A DNA stretch of 35,111 nucleotides from Williamsoniiplasma lucivorax ATCC 49196 (GTDB taxonomy: Bacteria; Bacillota_I; Bacilli_A; Mycoplasmatales; Mycoplasmataceae). The stretch spans positions 1 to 35,111 of the forward strand of contig NZ_JADH01000015.1 in NCBI RefSeq assembly GCF_000518285.1, given 5' to 3'. Below are positions 1 through 9,426 of the stretch, one piece after another; positions within the stretch are counted from its first letter, which is position 1, and each line of letters starts with the position of its first letter. A program made the translations under genes and the position numbers. The notes below the pieces were generated by a model. The model saw only the letters and a list, made by a program, of their open reading frames with translations, had not been told where the DNA came from and ran no database searches.

Positions 1-62
1 TTTTCATTTTCAAGTATTAGGTCTAGACCTTGTTCGAAAGAATCTTTTGGTTGTTTTTTCAT
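1..62 (-). CDS. 5' end of an unidentified gene (partial)
   Basis: Only the first 20 codons are inside the window; the gene runs off the left edge. It starts at ATG (60-62) and reads MKKQPKDSFEQG followed by LDLILENE. A GGAG Shine-Dalgarno lies 8 nt upstream, which supports a real start. A 7-bp inverted repeat (85-91 and 98-104) sits in its upstream region and could be an operator or part of the promoter. Too little is visible to name a family. Confidence 0.6.
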   Translation of the reverse strand, partial: MKKQPKDSFEQGLDLILENE

Positions 63-116
63 GTGTTATCTCCATTCTTCATTATTAACTTACTACAAAG
101 TTAATCGTGTGTTTTG

Positions 117-197
117 GAATTTACACAAAATTCTTTACAGACCCAAAGCAACGGGTTTGTTTTTGTTTTGGGTCTTTACCAGTTTTTGTGTAAATTC
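117..197. repeat. Imperfect 31-nt inverted repeat with a short loop
   Basis: The arm at 117-147 and the reverse complement of the arm at 167-197 agree at 25 of 31 positions. The outer 14 nt (GAATTTACACAAAA) and the inner 7 nt (ACCCAAA) are exact. The loop is 19 nt. There is no clear U-run, so it is not a standard terminator. The right arm belongs to the 50-nt repeat shared with the ftsX-like gene at the other end of the window. Confidence 0.7.
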
Positions 198-219
198 ATT
201 TTTACTTATTATTCAATTA
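170..219 (-). pseudogene. Fragment of an ftsX-like permease gene (remnant)
   Basis: These 50 nt match 35019-35068, inside the second FtsX-like gene, at 46 of 50 positions and in the same orientation. Read on the minus strand in the same frame, the segment gives NWIISKNEFTQKLVKT, against NWIMSKNEFTQKSVKT in the intact gene. Homology ends abruptly after VKT and the frame stops 14 codons later. Upstream, the frame continues with weaker resemblance. It may be a leftover of a duplicated permease or a small repeat shared by both places. Confidence 0.5.
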
Positions 220-351
220 TCACATTCTAACCTTCGATAAAACACTTGTCAGTTGATTTATCAAATCTTGATATAGTTGGTTTCAATCCAATTCCAGTTA
301 GCATTAACATAAGCAAGTTAATAGTGAATTTTCAAATTTGCTTAGAGTTAT

Positions 352-1128
352 TTAAAGACCATCATTTTCAATTGACTCTAAAATAATCATAAATAAAGAT
401 TCTAAAAGTATTGTTCTATAAAAATAACCATTAAATTTTAAATGTGATTTAATAACAAATACGTTTTTATAATCTTTTACATAATCTCTTTTGCCAGTTG
501 AAGTAATTATAAAAACCTTATTTTTATCCAATGTTTTTAAAATACCAAATAATCGTTTTGTGTCTTGACCAAATAAAATAACCAGAAAGACATCTTTATT
601 TTCACAAAAATGTTTTCTTGCTTCCATATGATTTTCTGCTTCATTTAAATAACGACAACTGTAACCTTTGCCGTTGAATAGATTCACAGCAAAACTAGCC
701 GCATTTGTTGTCGAATAAGCTGTGAAAATAGTTAGTCCTTTATTATTTTTCAATTCTTCAATGAAAGAGGTAAGAAAACATTCATTTTCTACAATATCTA
801 GAAAGAAATTTTTATAAATGTCTCTAACTAAATTAATTCCAGAAGAAAGAGAGGGTTCTTTTATTTTGGTTGTTGATTTTCTCTCATTGAAATAATGTTG
901 ATGTTCTAGTTGTAAAATCGTTTTAAATTCTTTATATCCAGAAAAACCAAGTTTTTGACAAAAAAGAGTTATTAGTGGAACAGAAACATGCGCTTTTTCA
1001 GCTAATTCCTTTTGATCAAAAAATTCTCCTTTTAGATAATTTTCCAAAATAACAGAAGCAATAATTGTTGTGCTGGTTTGTTCATAAGAGTCACTTATTT
1101 CTATTAACCTACCTAAAATACTTTTCAT
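352..1128 (-). CDS. RpiR-family transcriptional regulator (HTH + SIS)
   Basis: This 258-aa protein has an N-terminal helix-turn-helix of the RpiR type (about residues 30-75, with the pattern QKELAEKAHVSVPLITLFCQ then GFSGYKEFK) and a C-terminal SIS-like sugar-phosphate-binding fold (about 105-245). A longer TTG start at 1152 is possible, but the ATG at 1128 has AAGGAG six bases upstream and is preferred. It is the last gene after the PTS permease and 6-phospho-beta-glucosidase, separated from the latter by a terminator. By family, RpiR proteins sense phosphosugars and act on nearby sugar-uptake genes, so it probably controls this cluster. Whether it represses or activates cannot be told. The palindrome at the PTS promoter is a candidate binding site. 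Confidence 0.85.
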   Translation of the reverse strand: MKSILGRLIEISDSYEQTSTTIIASVILENYLKGEFFDQKELAEKAHVSVPLITLFCQKLGFSGYKEFKTILQLEHQHYFNERKSTTKIKEPSLSSGINLVRDIYKNFFLDIVENECFLTSFIEELKNNKGLTIFTAYSTTNAASFAVNLFNGKGYSCRYLNEAENHMEARKHFCENKDVFLVILFGQDTKRLFGILKTLDKNKVFIITSTGKRDYVKDYKNVFVIKSHLKFNGYFYRTILLESLFMIILESIENDGL

Positions 1129-1209
1129 TTTTAACTCCTTGTTTATATCCAAATTTTATTCTTTGATTAATTAGATGTAAATAAATTAAGATAATATGGA
1201 AAATAATAA

Positions 1210-1230
1210 AAAATCACTTAAAGTGATTTT
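1210..1230 (-). terminator. Terminator after the 6-phospho-beta-glucosidase gene
   Basis: AAAATCAC (1210-1217) pairs with GTGATTTT (1223-1230) around a 5-nt loop. On the minus strand the hairpin is followed by a T-rich stretch. It lies 18 nt after the glucosidase stop, so the downstream rpiR gene may be read through or have its own promoter. Confidence 0.65.
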
Positions 1231-1247
1231 TATCATTTAATAATAGT

Positions 1248-2648
1248 TTATTTTATATCATCACCATTTGATGCAATAACTTTTTTATATCAATAAAAAG
1301 AATCTTTTTTATATCTTTTTAAATCTTTTTCTTCACGATTGACATAAACTAAACCATAACGTTTTTGAAATCCTTCATGAGTAGAAACTAAATCAATGGC
1401 ACTTCATAAGTTATAACCAAATAATTCAACCCCGTCATTGATGATTAATGGAATTTGTTCAATGTGTGAACGTAAATATTTAATACGATAATCATCATGT
1501 ATTTTAAAATCATCAGTTAAGATATCTCTTGCACTTAAACCATTTTCAGTAATTATAATTGGTAAATTATAACGTGTGTGTAATGCTCTGGATGTTAATC
1601 TAAAACCAATCGGATCCATAGTTGAATATTTGGTCTTTTCTAAAAATTCATTACTTGCAATTTGAAACATATTTTCAATATTAAAAGCTCACTTTTGATC
1701 GCCCTTTTTAAATTCACTGTCTTTAACTGGGGCAGACACTGTTGTTGAACTATAATAATTAAAGGCAATAAAATCAATATTTATAGATTTAAATAATTCC
1801 ATATCACCAGGTAGTATTTCAACATTATAATTATTTTCTTTCCAATAATTTAATAAAATTGGATCGTATTCTCCTTTTGTAAAAATATCGATATGTGCTC
1901 AATTTCTTAGAATGTTAGCGTTATCTGCAGCAAGAACATCTTCTGGTTTACAAGTTTTGGGATAGACATAAGTAATGTTTGGTGCTACACCTATTTTTGC
2001 AGTATTAGATATCTTTCTCAGTTGCTTAATTGCAAGTGCTTGTGCAATATTGGCGTTATGAAAAGCTTGATATTTAGAAGTTCCATCATCAACACCATTT
2101 TCTAATTTATTTAAAATATGTTCGAACAAAATATTTAAATTTAATTCATTAATTGTTTGTCAATAATTAACTTTTGTTTTAAATTCTTCAAATAGAGTTT
2201 TAGCATATTTAACATAAGCTGGGACAACGACATCTCGATTATTTCATCCACCCATTTCACTCAATTTAATTGGCATGTCGAAATGATAAATGGTGACAAT
2301 TGGTTCAATATTGTGTTTGATCAATTCATCAATTAAGTTGTGATAAAATTTTATTCCTTTAGAATTGGGTGTTTCTTCTAAACCTGTTGGATAAATTCTG
2401 GGTCAGCTAATCGAAAATCGATAAGATTTAAATCCCATTTCAGTCATTAATGCAATGTCTTCTTTTCAATGGTGATAATGATCAGAAGCTATTTTAAAAT
2501 CAGTTTTATCAGGATGTTTTAATGAAATAAACATAGGTTCTTCTAAATCTTGGATTGAAACTCCTTTACCATCTTCATTTCAAGCGCCTTCAATTTGATA
2601 TGCGCTTGATGAGCCACCTCATAAAAATTCTTTTGGTATATTTTTCAT
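1248..2648 (-). CDS. bglA: 6-phospho-beta-glucosidase (glycoside hydrolase family 1)
   Basis: This 466-aa GH1 enzyme would split phosphorylated beta-glucosides delivered by the adjacent PTS permease into glucose 6-phosphate and an aglycone or sugar in the cytoplasm. The N-terminus shows the family signature [16 protein letters not shown]. The acid/base glutamate is E168 in TINEL (usually NEP) and the nucleophile is E368 in IITENGLS. The length is normal for GH1. Several Trp residues, including the one in FLWGG, are encoded by TGA. The ATG at 2648 has GAGGG upstream and lies only 19 nt after the PTS stop, so the two genes form an operon. The substrate (cellobiose, arbutin, salicin or similar) cannot be read from sequence. 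Confidence 0.92.
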
Positions 2649-2667
2649 ATTGTAATCCCTCTTTTCT

Positions 2668-5313
2668 TTAATTATGTTTAAATAATAATATTTCTTGTTT
2701 ATTAAATTTTGAGCTTAATTTTTCTTTTTCACCTAAATTGATGAAAACAGAATTAATAGCATTTGAGTATTTATTATAAATTTTATTTACTAATTCTTTA
2801 TTTTGGTTTTTTTCAAAAATATCTAAAATTTCTTTAACTAAGTTTTCATTACTTTGAGTGATTTGTTTAATTTCATTACTTGTTGGTAAGTTATCTTGCT
2901 TAGCTTTATAGATGAAATCTTCTAATATAAGAATTTTGTCTTCATATTTTGGGGTATTTAATTTTTCTAATATCAACTCTAATTTATGGATTGAATTACT
3001 ATTTTTTTCTATTTTGATTTTTTCATTATATAGATTGAATTTTTTAGCCAATTTTTCACTACGTGCTGTTTCCTTATCATTTAAAAGTTTAATTTTATTT
3101 GCTTTTTCTTGAATTATAGATTCTTGTTTTTCGTATAATTTTATTTTTTTTATCAGGTTTTTGTTATAAATATTTTTTAAATTTTCAATTTTTTCATTAA
3201 CTTGAGTAGTACTATCTAAATTTTGATTTTTCATAAATTTAGATAGTAATTTATTTGCTTTCAAAATACCTATTCTTTCACTTACACGGTCCTTTTGGAG
3301 TAATAAAACTAAAATTGATGAGGTGCTCATTGCAAGTATGAAACCCACAAGCATTGCGATTAATGACTTTGTGTCATGAAGAGGACCATTTGCACTCAAT
3401 AAAGAAAATCAACCACCCATGCCCGCTTTAACACCAGCATAAAATTGAACACCCATGATTCCAGCAACCAATCCACCAACTCCAGCACCAACACATGCAA
3501 ACACAAATGCTTTTGTTTTTGGTAAATTTGCACCAAACATTAATGGTTCGGTAATTCCTAATAATGCAACAGGAACCCCGGCTGTGATCATTTGTTTCAA
3601 ATTTTGATTTTTAACAATAAAATAGAGACCAATTGAAGCACCAGCTTGTGCTAAATGAGATATTGGAATCGCTGCAAAAAGTTGCAAGGTTTTAATTCCT
3701 TTAATATAAGGATCTGGGTCATTTAACATTGGAATTTGCAATATAGTTATTAAAGGCCCATGTGCACCAGTTATCACTAATGGTTGAAATATTGCTGCAA
3801 ATATACCGATTGACAATCAACTTGGCATTTTATTTACATAAGAAAAGATAAATCCAATAGTTGCTTCGAATACAGAAATCACAGGGCCTACAATAAAGAA
3901 AGCTGATACAGATGCAATTAATAATGCAAAGGTTGGTGTTGTCATCATTTGACTTCAACTAGTAAATCTTTTTTTCCCAAAAAATTCAGCCTTAACTAAT
4001 ATATAACCAACCAATGTGGAAGTTATGATCGAACCAGGTGTTGGTCCAATTTTCATTCACACATAATTAATCCCATCTATTTTAGAACTTAATAATGTAT
4101 AGCTTCATGGCAAAGCCGATACAACACCTGTGGGTCCAATATTTAGAACTCCTTTAAAAATAATTGGGGCGGTTAGTATTAATCCCATAGTCAAACCAAG
4201 TATAGGATTTCCTCCAAAATGTTTGACAGCATTGTATGTGAAAAAGATTCCCATAAACAATGTTGCTCCACCAGAAATTAAATAGACTAATTGAGTTGCT
4301 AAAGTATAAGAAGCAAAATTTGATGATGGTGAAACATTTTGAATTAATCCGGCTTGTTGCAAAACAGCTTGAATTGCATTAATTAAACCAACCCCTATTA
4401 ATGCGGGAATTGCAGGAATTATTATACCCTTAATTAAATTTAGTAAAGATTTTGAAAAATTTTGCTTTTCAGTTTTATGTTTCCAAATAAACTCTTTAGG
4501 TTTAGATAAGTTGATCAAGTATCGATCTAAACCATCTTTTATTTTTTCAACTTCACCACCAATAATTACTTGAAGCTCTGCGCCGTTTCATTTCAAACCT
4601 TTAACAATATCGATCTTTCTTATTTCCTCTTCTTTTATTAGAGATTTATTTTTGATTATAAAACGCAATCTAGTTACACAATTGTAATATTTTTCGTAAT
4701 TATTTTTTGTTCCGATTGCATTATAAATTCTACCAGCAATTTCTTCATCACGATTTTTTATAAATATCCCATTTGCCATTGATTCTTTTAAACTGAATTT
4801 TAAAATGTTTTTTGGTTTTACTATTGGTTTAATATTTTTTTCATCATATATTAATTCAGCAATTTTTTCACCTTGTTTGACAAATCCATCTTTTAATAAA
4901 TTAAATTTTCATCCTTTATTTTCATTTAAATCGATTACAATTGGTGTATCTAAACTCAAATTATGTTCTTCAATCATATTTCTATTTATTTTTACAATTG
5001 GTGTATCTAATTTTAATTCATCGTTTTCTTTGACAAAAGTTTCAAAAGGTTTACCGTTTAAAATCACTGTATCTAAGCCAATGTGAATTAATATTTTTAC
5101 ATCTTCAGACTCTAAAAAATAAGCATGTTTAGTATCAAAAATTTGCAATAATTTGCATTTTTCAAATGGTGAAAAGAATACATCTGTAGTGGGTTTAATA
5201 AAACAACCCTCACCCAACATACCTTCAGAAAAAACACCATCATTCAATTCACTTATTGGTTTTATAAGACCATCAGTAGGTGAATAAATCATAATTTTTT
5301 TATTTTCATTCAT
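2668..5313 (-). CDS. Fused PTS IIA-IIB-IIC permease, beta-glucoside type, with coiled-coil tail
   Basis: This 881-aa protein is one continuous frame when TGA is read as Trp. The order is IIA (about 1-150, with KHA His63 and active-site His77 in IHIGLDTV), IIB (about 179-255, phospho-Cys212 in NCVTRLRF), then the membrane IIC domain (about 285-675, with GITEPLMFGANLP typical of the glucoside/sucrose/trehalose group). It imports and phosphorylates the sugar using phosphate from HPr. Family members usually end soon after their last domain; here about 200 further residues, rich in Lys, Glu and Asn, look like a helical coiled coil. The A-B-C order also differs from the common B-C-A order. AAAGGAGG precedes the ATG. 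The glucosidase gene follows 19 nt later, which supports beta-glucosides as substrate. Confidence 0.92.
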
Positions 5314-5338
5314 GTCATCCTCCTTTATAGATAAAATA

Positions 5339-5386
5339 TAAGTATTAATACTTACATTTATATTTAATAATTTTTTATATTGTAAA
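5339..5386 (-). promoter_or_regulatory. Promoter and palindromic operator of the PTS/glucosidase operon
   Basis: On the minus strand, a TTTACA -35 (5381-5386), an 18-nt spacer and a TATAAA -10 (5357-5362) form a good sigma-70-like promoter. A perfect 16-nt palindrome, TAAGTATTAATACTTA (5339-5354), lies just downstream where transcription would start. That is a suitable place for a repressor. The RpiR regulator encoded in the same cluster is the obvious candidate, but this is inference. Confidence 0.5.
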
Positions 5387-5401
5387 AAAGTTAAAAAACT
5401 A

Positions 5402-5442
5402 AAGATTTAAGTACTTTAAAAATATTTAATTACTTAAATCTT
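5402..5442 (-). repeat. 12-nt perfect inverted repeat upstream of the PTS promoter
   Basis: AAGATTTAAGTA (5402-5413) and TACTTAAATCTT (5431-5442) are perfect reverse complements with a 17-nt spacer. They contain the same TAAGTA/TACTTA half-sites as the palindrome at 5339-5354. It may be an upstream operator. Because T-rich sequence follows on the minus strand, it could also act as a terminator. Confidence 0.45.
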
Positions 5443-5790
5443 CACTATAGTGTTTATACTTTATGTTTCTTCCTTTCTTACAAAACAATCATTATTGTTC
5501 TGAGAGTAAACTTACATTATCTTATGCTTTTTTGATGATATTGATTTTTTAAAAAAATAACCCTTTTATGAGGGCACATTCATTATTAATGAAGCAATGA
5601 GTAATTGAAAGGAATAAGGCAAGAAGAACCTTTTAATTTAATTACGGTCAATTGACTATATCGATTATTATCCTTGGAAATATAACACTACTAAATTAGC
5701 TCAATATTATGAATTTTACAAATCATGGGGCTAATTTCACCTAGTCAAATATTAACCCATTCCAGATTTATTTATTTAATTTGTTGAGCA
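5443..5790. other. Gene-poor region with a possible degraded transposase remnant
   Basis: No intact gene is seen here. A short palindrome (CACTATAGTG, 5443-5452) and a small hairpin (5484-5499) are present. On the plus strand around 5640-5740, broken frames read SIDYIDYY, KYNTTKLA and WGLISPSQ. This faintly recalls the C-terminus of IS3-type transposases (YIxYYN...KL...GLSPxxYR), but the frames are interrupted and the match is weak. The region lies where secY would normally follow rplO, so an old insertion or rearrangement is plausible. Confidence 0.25.
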
Positions 5791-5797
5791 AAATAAA

Positions 5798-5818
5798 AAG
5801 CAAGGTTAAACCTTGCTT
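5798..5818 (-). terminator. Rho-independent terminator of the ribosomal protein operon
   Basis: AAGCAAGG (5798-5805) pairs with CCTTGCTT (5811-5818), and on the minus strand the hairpin runs into TTTTTATTTT. It lies 12 nt after the rplO stop and shows that the transcript ends there, without secY. Confidence 0.85.
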
Positions 5819-5830
5819 GTTGATTAATCT

Positions 5831-6268
5831 TTAAATTAATGTTACTTTTCCGCCATTTTTTTCAACAGCTTGTTGAGCATTTTGTGAGATTTTATTGACA
5901 GTTAAGTTAACTTTTAATGTCAATTCCCCATTACCTAAAACTTTGACTAATTGTTTTTCGTGACGAATCACACCTTTTTCAATTAGTGTTTTGTGATTAA
6001 CTTCAGTTAATCCCAATTTTTGTAATTGATCTAAATTGATCAAAACATATTCTTTTTGATTTGGTGAAGTGAAACCAATTTTTGGTAGTCGACGGAATAA
6101 AGGAGTTTGTCCCCCTTCAAATCCAGGTCTCACACCCCCTCCAGAACGTGAGTTTTGTCCTTTGTGACCACGAGTAGCAGTTTTCCCTTTTCCAGAAGCC
6201 ATTCCACGACCAATAATAGTTTTTTTAGTTTTACTTCCTGGTGTATATTTTAATTCATTTAATTTCAT
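5831..6268 (-). CDS. rplO: 50S ribosomal protein L15
   Basis: This 145-aa protein shows the L15 N-terminal pattern [23 protein letters not shown] and the conserved glycine-rich stretch [12 protein letters not shown] followed by [13 protein letters not shown]15 is a late-assembly protein of the large subunit that contacts several 23S rRNA domains. Its length is normal. It starts 12 nt after the rpsE stop, and no L30 (rpmD) gene lies between them, as is usual in Mollicutes. It is the last gene of the operon; a strong terminator follows where most bacteria have secY. Confidence 0.97.
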   Translation of the reverse strand: MKLNELKYTPGSKTKKTIIGRGMASGKGKTATRGHKGQNSRSGGGVRPGFEGGQTPLFRRLPKIGFTSPNQKEYVLINLDQLQKLGLTEVNHKTLIEKGVIRHEKQLVKVLGNGELTLKVNLTVNKISQNAQQAVEKNGGKVTLI

Positions 6269-6280
6269 CAGTTAGTTCTC

Positions 6281-6982
6281 CTATTTTCCTTCTTCTACTT
6301 TTGGCTGAGCTGGTTTGGCTGGTTGAGTTGGACTTGGTTGAGTTGGTTTTTTAACTCGACCAAATCTTAATTCTTGCACTTTAGCCATCGTATGCATATT
6401 AGTTAAACCATCTAAAGTAGCACGGATCATATTGATTGGGTTGTTGCTTCCTAATGATTTAGCGTAAATATCTTCGATTCCCGCTAATTCAATCACAGCA
6501 CGACTTGGTCCTCCGGCAATAATTCCAGTTCCTTGTTTAGCTGGTTTAATTAAGACGCGCCCTGCTCCAAATTGACCGATAATATCATGAGGAACTGTTG
6601 TTCCACGCAATGAGACAGTAATTAGGTTTTTACGTGCTTCTTTGATTGCTTTTTTAATTGCATCAGGGACTTCGTTAGCTTTTCCAGTTCCTAGTCCAAC
6701 TTGTCCTTTTTTGTTCCCGACAACAACAACTGCTGCGAAACGGAAGTGACGTCCACCTTTAGTAACTTTCGTTACACGGCGAATTGTGACCACTTTTTCT
6801 TCAAAGTCATCTTTGATTGGAACGGGACGTTTGGGACGGCGGTTTCCATCTTTTTTGTTATCTCTATTTGATGGTCTAGAGTTATTGAACTTACGTTCAA
6901 ATTTTTTTGCTTGAGTTGGTTTGTTTTCTTCAGTTGTCGATGTTACTTCTGCAACTTGATTTACATTCATTTCTTCAGTCAT
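6281..6982 (-). CDS. rpsE: 30S ribosomal protein S5, with N- and C-terminal extensions
   Basis: S5 helps keep translation accurate and shapes the mRNA entry channel. The core (about residues 58-215) carries [19 protein letters not shown] and [18 protein letters not shown]. The protein is 233 aa against about 166 in Bacillus. It has an N-terminal extension of roughly 55 residues rich in Asn, Arg and Lys, and a Pro/Gln/Lys-rich tail of about 20 residues. The ATG at 6982 is chosen because AAGGTGG lies 8 nt upstream; a GTG at 6994 would overlap that site. Extended S5 proteins are known in mycoplasmas. The protein sits 16 nt after rplR. Confidence 0.95.
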   Translation of the reverse strand: MTEEMNVNQVAEVTSTTEENKPTQAKKFERKFNNSRPSNRDNKKDGNRRPKRPVPIKDDFEEKVVTIRRVTKVTKGGRHFRFAAVVVVGNKKGQVGLGTGKANEVPDAIKKAIKEARKNLITVSLRGTTVPHDIIGQFGAGRVLIKPAKQGTGIIAGGPSRAVIELAGIEDIYAKSLGSNNPINMIRATLDGLTNMHTMAKVQELRFGRVKKPTQPSPTQPAKPAQPKVEEGK

Positions 6983-6998
6983 ATCTCCATCCACCTTT

Positions 6999-7349
6999 CT
7001 AGAATTTTAAGCCAGCTTCACGAGCTGCATCAGCGAAAGCTTTCACTTTTCCATGATATTGATAACCACCACGATCGAATACCACTTCTTCAATTTTAGC
7101 TGCTTTCGCTTTTTTTGCGATTTCGTTAGCGACAGTTACAGCAGCTTCAATGTTTGATTTTGATTTTAATGATGTTTTCATTGTTGAAGCACTGATTAAA
7201 GTTACTCCAGCAACATCATCAATAATTTGAGCATAGAAATTTGTGTTTGATTTAAATACATTTAATCTTGGCTTTTCAGCAGTTCCGATCACTTTTTTAC
7301 GAACACGGAAATGACGGCGTTTTCTAGCTTCTTGTTTAGTAAATTTCAT
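6999..7349 (-). CDS. rplR: 50S ribosomal protein L18
   Basis: This 116-aa protein has the L18 pattern [20 protein letters not shown] at the N-terminus and [20 protein letters not shown] near the end. L18 binds 5S rRNA together with L5 and joins it to the large subunit. Length and position are standard. It starts 18 nt after rplF and ends 16 nt before rpsE. Confidence 0.97.
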   Translation of the reverse strand: MKFTKQEARKRRHFRVRKKVIGTAEKPRLNVFKSNTNFYAQIIDDVAGVTLISASTMKTSLKSKSNIEAAVTVANEIAKKAKAAKIEEVVFDRGGYQYHGKVKAFADAAREAGLKF

Positions 7350-7367
7350 AATTTAATCCTTACCAGC

Positions 7368-7910
7368 CTATTTTCCAGCTGCCTTCCCTTCTTTTCTAAT
7401 GATATGTTCATTTTTGTATTTAATCCCTTTACCTTTATATGGTTCAGGTTTTTTGTATGCTCTAATTTTAGCAGCCACTTCACCAACTAATTGCTTACTA
7501 ATTCCTGAAACCAAGACTTGGGTTGGTTTGGGAACTTCGATTGTAATTCCTTGGGGAATTGCAAAGGTAATTGGGTGTGAGAATCCTAATGCTAAGTTTA
7601 AGATGCTTCCAGCTAAGTTAGCTTTGTATCCAACTCCGATGATTTCTAATTCGATTTTGAATCCATCACTCACACCAGTTAGCATTCCTTGTAATAAAGA
7701 ATTAGTTGTTCCATGAAGTTGTTTGGTGTGCTTAACTTCGTTAGCACGGGTTGTTGTTAGTTCAGTTCCTTGAACTTCGATTTTGATTAGGGGTGAAAAT
7801 TGTTGTGTTAATTGACCTTTTGGTCCTTTAATAGTAACTGTGTTGTTTTCTGAAATATTAATTTCAACTCCAGCAGGGACTGTTAATATTCTGTTTCCTA
7901 TACGTGACAT
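7368..7910 (-). CDS. rplF: 50S ribosomal protein L6
   Basis: This 180-aa protein matches L6 in length and motifs: [17 protein letters not shown] at the start and [12 protein letters not shown] near the C-terminus. L6 has two repeated domains and lies near the factor-binding site of the large subunit. It is 19 nt downstream of rpsH in the spc part of the operon. The end, EGKAAGK, is slightly longer than in many relatives but unremarkable. Confidence 0.97.
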   Translation of the reverse strand: MSRIGNRILTVPAGVEINISENNTVTIKGPKGQLTQQFSPLIKIEVQGTELTTTRANEVKHTKQLHGTTNSLLQGMLTGVSDGFKIELEIIGVGYKANLAGSILNLALGFSHPITFAIPQGITIEVPKPTQVLVSGISKQLVGEVAAKIRAYKKPEPYKGKGIKYKNEHIIRKEGKAAGK

Positions 7911-7929
7911 ATATCTAAATACCTACTTT

Positions 7930-8319
7930 CTATCAAACAAAGGCAATCACTTCTCCACCAACTTTGTCTTGGCGAGCTTGTTTGTCTGTCATGATTCCTT
8001 GTGATGTTGAAACAATAGCGATTCCTAGTCCATTTAAAACTTGAGGAATTTCACTAGCAGGAGCATAAACTCTTAATCCTGGTTTTGAGATTTTTTTCAA
8101 GCCTTGGATCACACGAGTTTTTCCTTGATATTTCATTTCGATAGTGATTTCGTTTTTGTTTTCTTTATTGATTGCATATCCTGCAATAAATCCTTCTTTT
8201 TTAAGAATTTCAGCAATCTCGTTTTTCATTTTGCTTCCAGGCATATTTACTGTTTTTAAATATCTCTGGTTAGCATTACGAATACGAGTAAGCATATCTG
8301 CAATTACGTCTGTTGTCAT
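7930..8319 (-). CDS. rpsH: 30S ribosomal protein S8
   Basis: This 129-aa protein begins [19 protein letters not shown] and ends GGEVIAFVW, both typical of S8. S8 binds the central domain of 16S rRNA early in 30S assembly; in other bacteria it represses the spc operon by binding its mRNA. The last residue is encoded by TGA at 7933-7935, followed by the true stop TAG. Since many S8 proteins end in an aromatic residue here, this supports UGA as Trp. Standard-code translation would end one codon early. Confidence 0.97.
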
Positions 8320-8338
8320 TTTCTTCTACTCCCTTTCA

Positions 8339-8524
8339 CTATCATGATGCTTTTCTAACACCAGGAATTTGTCCTTCATATGCAAATTTTCTAAAGCATA
8401 GACGGCAAATTCCGAATTTTTTTAACACAGCATGTGGTCTTCCACAGTGATTGCAACGTGTGTAATTTCTAACACCAAATTTTTGGTGTTTAGCTTGTTT
8501 AACTTTTAATGATTTTTTTGCCAT
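8339..8524 (-). CDS. rpsN: 30S ribosomal protein S14, zinc-binding type (type Z)
   Basis: This 61-aa short form of S14 has the zinc ligands Cys24, Cys27, Cys40 and Cys43 (CNHC and CRLC). It is needed for assembly of the 30S head. It ends [11 protein letters not shown], where the final Trp is TGA and the stop is TAG; Bacillus S14 type Z also ends in KASW. The gene lies between rplE and rpsH with gaps of 18 and 19 nt. Confidence 0.97.
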
Positions 8525-8542
8525 TTTAACTCCGTTGCCTTT

Positions 8543-9085
8543 CTATTTAGAAAACGGCATTCCGATTTTTTCTAATAATGCGAATGCGTCTTCATTTGTG
8601 GTTGCGTTGGTTACGATGGTGATATCCATCCCACGTAATCTTTGCACCTTATCAAAATCGATTTCTGGGAAAATGATTTGTTCTTTAGTTCCCAGGGTGT
8701 AGTTCCCAAATCCATCAAATGAATTTTTGGGAACTCCTCTAAAGTCACGGACACGTGGTAGTGCCACATTGATTAATTTGTCAAGGAAGTCGTACATTTT
8801 TTTACCTCTTAAAGTAACTTTTGTCCCGATTGGCATTCCTTCACGTAATTTGAAGACAGCTAATGATTTTTTTGCTTTAGTGGCAATTGGTTTTTGTCCA
8901 CTAATTAAAGTTAATTCATTCATTGCTGTATCTAATTTTTTTGGATCAGTTGTTGCATCACCAATTCCCATGTTAATTACAATTTTAGTAATTTTAGGAA
9001 CTTGCATCACTGATTTGTATTGTCTCTCTTTCATTAAAGCAGAGACAATTTCGTTTTTATATTTAGTTTCTAATCTTGATTTCAT
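8543..9085 (-). CDS. rplE: 50S ribosomal protein L5
   Basis: This 180-aa protein shows the L5 pattern [30 protein letters not shown] and [20 protein letters not shown]5 forms the central protuberance with 5S rRNA and touches the P-site tRNA. Length and operon position are standard; 15 nt separate it from rplX and 18 nt from rpsN. Confidence 0.97.
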   Translation of the reverse strand: MKSRLETKYKNEIVSALMKERQYKSVMQVPKITKIVINMGIGDATTDPKKLDTAMNELTLISGQKPIATKAKKSLAVFKLREGMPIGTKVTLRGKKMYDFLDKLINVALPRVRDFRGVPKNSFDGFGNYTLGTKEQIIFPEIDFDKVQRLRGMDITIVTNATTNEDAFALLEKIGMPFSK

Positions 9086-9100
9086 ATTTTTAATTGCCTC

Positions 9101-9418
9101 CTATTTTAATGTTTGTTTTGAACGGCGTGAAACACGAACTTTTTTACCATCGTGAATTTCATAACCAATTCTTGTTGGTTTGTCTTTCGCTTTTGGATCA
9201 ACATAACCGACATTTGAGATATTTAGTTTGGCAGGAATTTTTTTAATCCCACCTTCTGTATCAGTGTTTGAAGGTTTGACATGTTTTAACACTTCAACCC
9301 CTTGCACTGATACAGTCATTTTATCTTTTGAGATTCAAGTTATAGGTCCCTTTTCTCCTTTATGAGAACCGGCAAGAACTTTAACTAGATCACCTTTTTT
9401 TAATTTAGACTTAGCCAT
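9101..9418 (-). CDS. rplX: 50S ribosomal protein L24
   Basis: The full 105-aa frame starts at ATG 9418 with MAKSKLKKGDLVKVLAGSHK, the KOW-motif N-terminus of L24. It contains a TGA-encoded Trp (in PITWISKDK), so standard-code reading would see only the last 73 residues. L24 starts 50S assembly by binding the 5' end of 23S rRNA. A start codon inside the 72-residue fragment can be ruled out because the family N-terminus lies upstream. It starts 8 nt after the rplN stop. Confidence 0.97.
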
Positions 9419-9426
9419 AATTCCTC

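Noticed and set aside
2912-3112. Plus-strand ORFs of 60-140 codons opposite the PTS and ribosomal genes
   Set aside because: They lack ribosome binding sites and lie antisense to well-recognised genes; they are frame shadows.
8339-8345. TGA at the ends of rpsN and rpsH as stop codons
   Set aside because: Bacillus S14 type Z ends in Trp at the same place, and TAG follows directly, so TGA is read as Trp.
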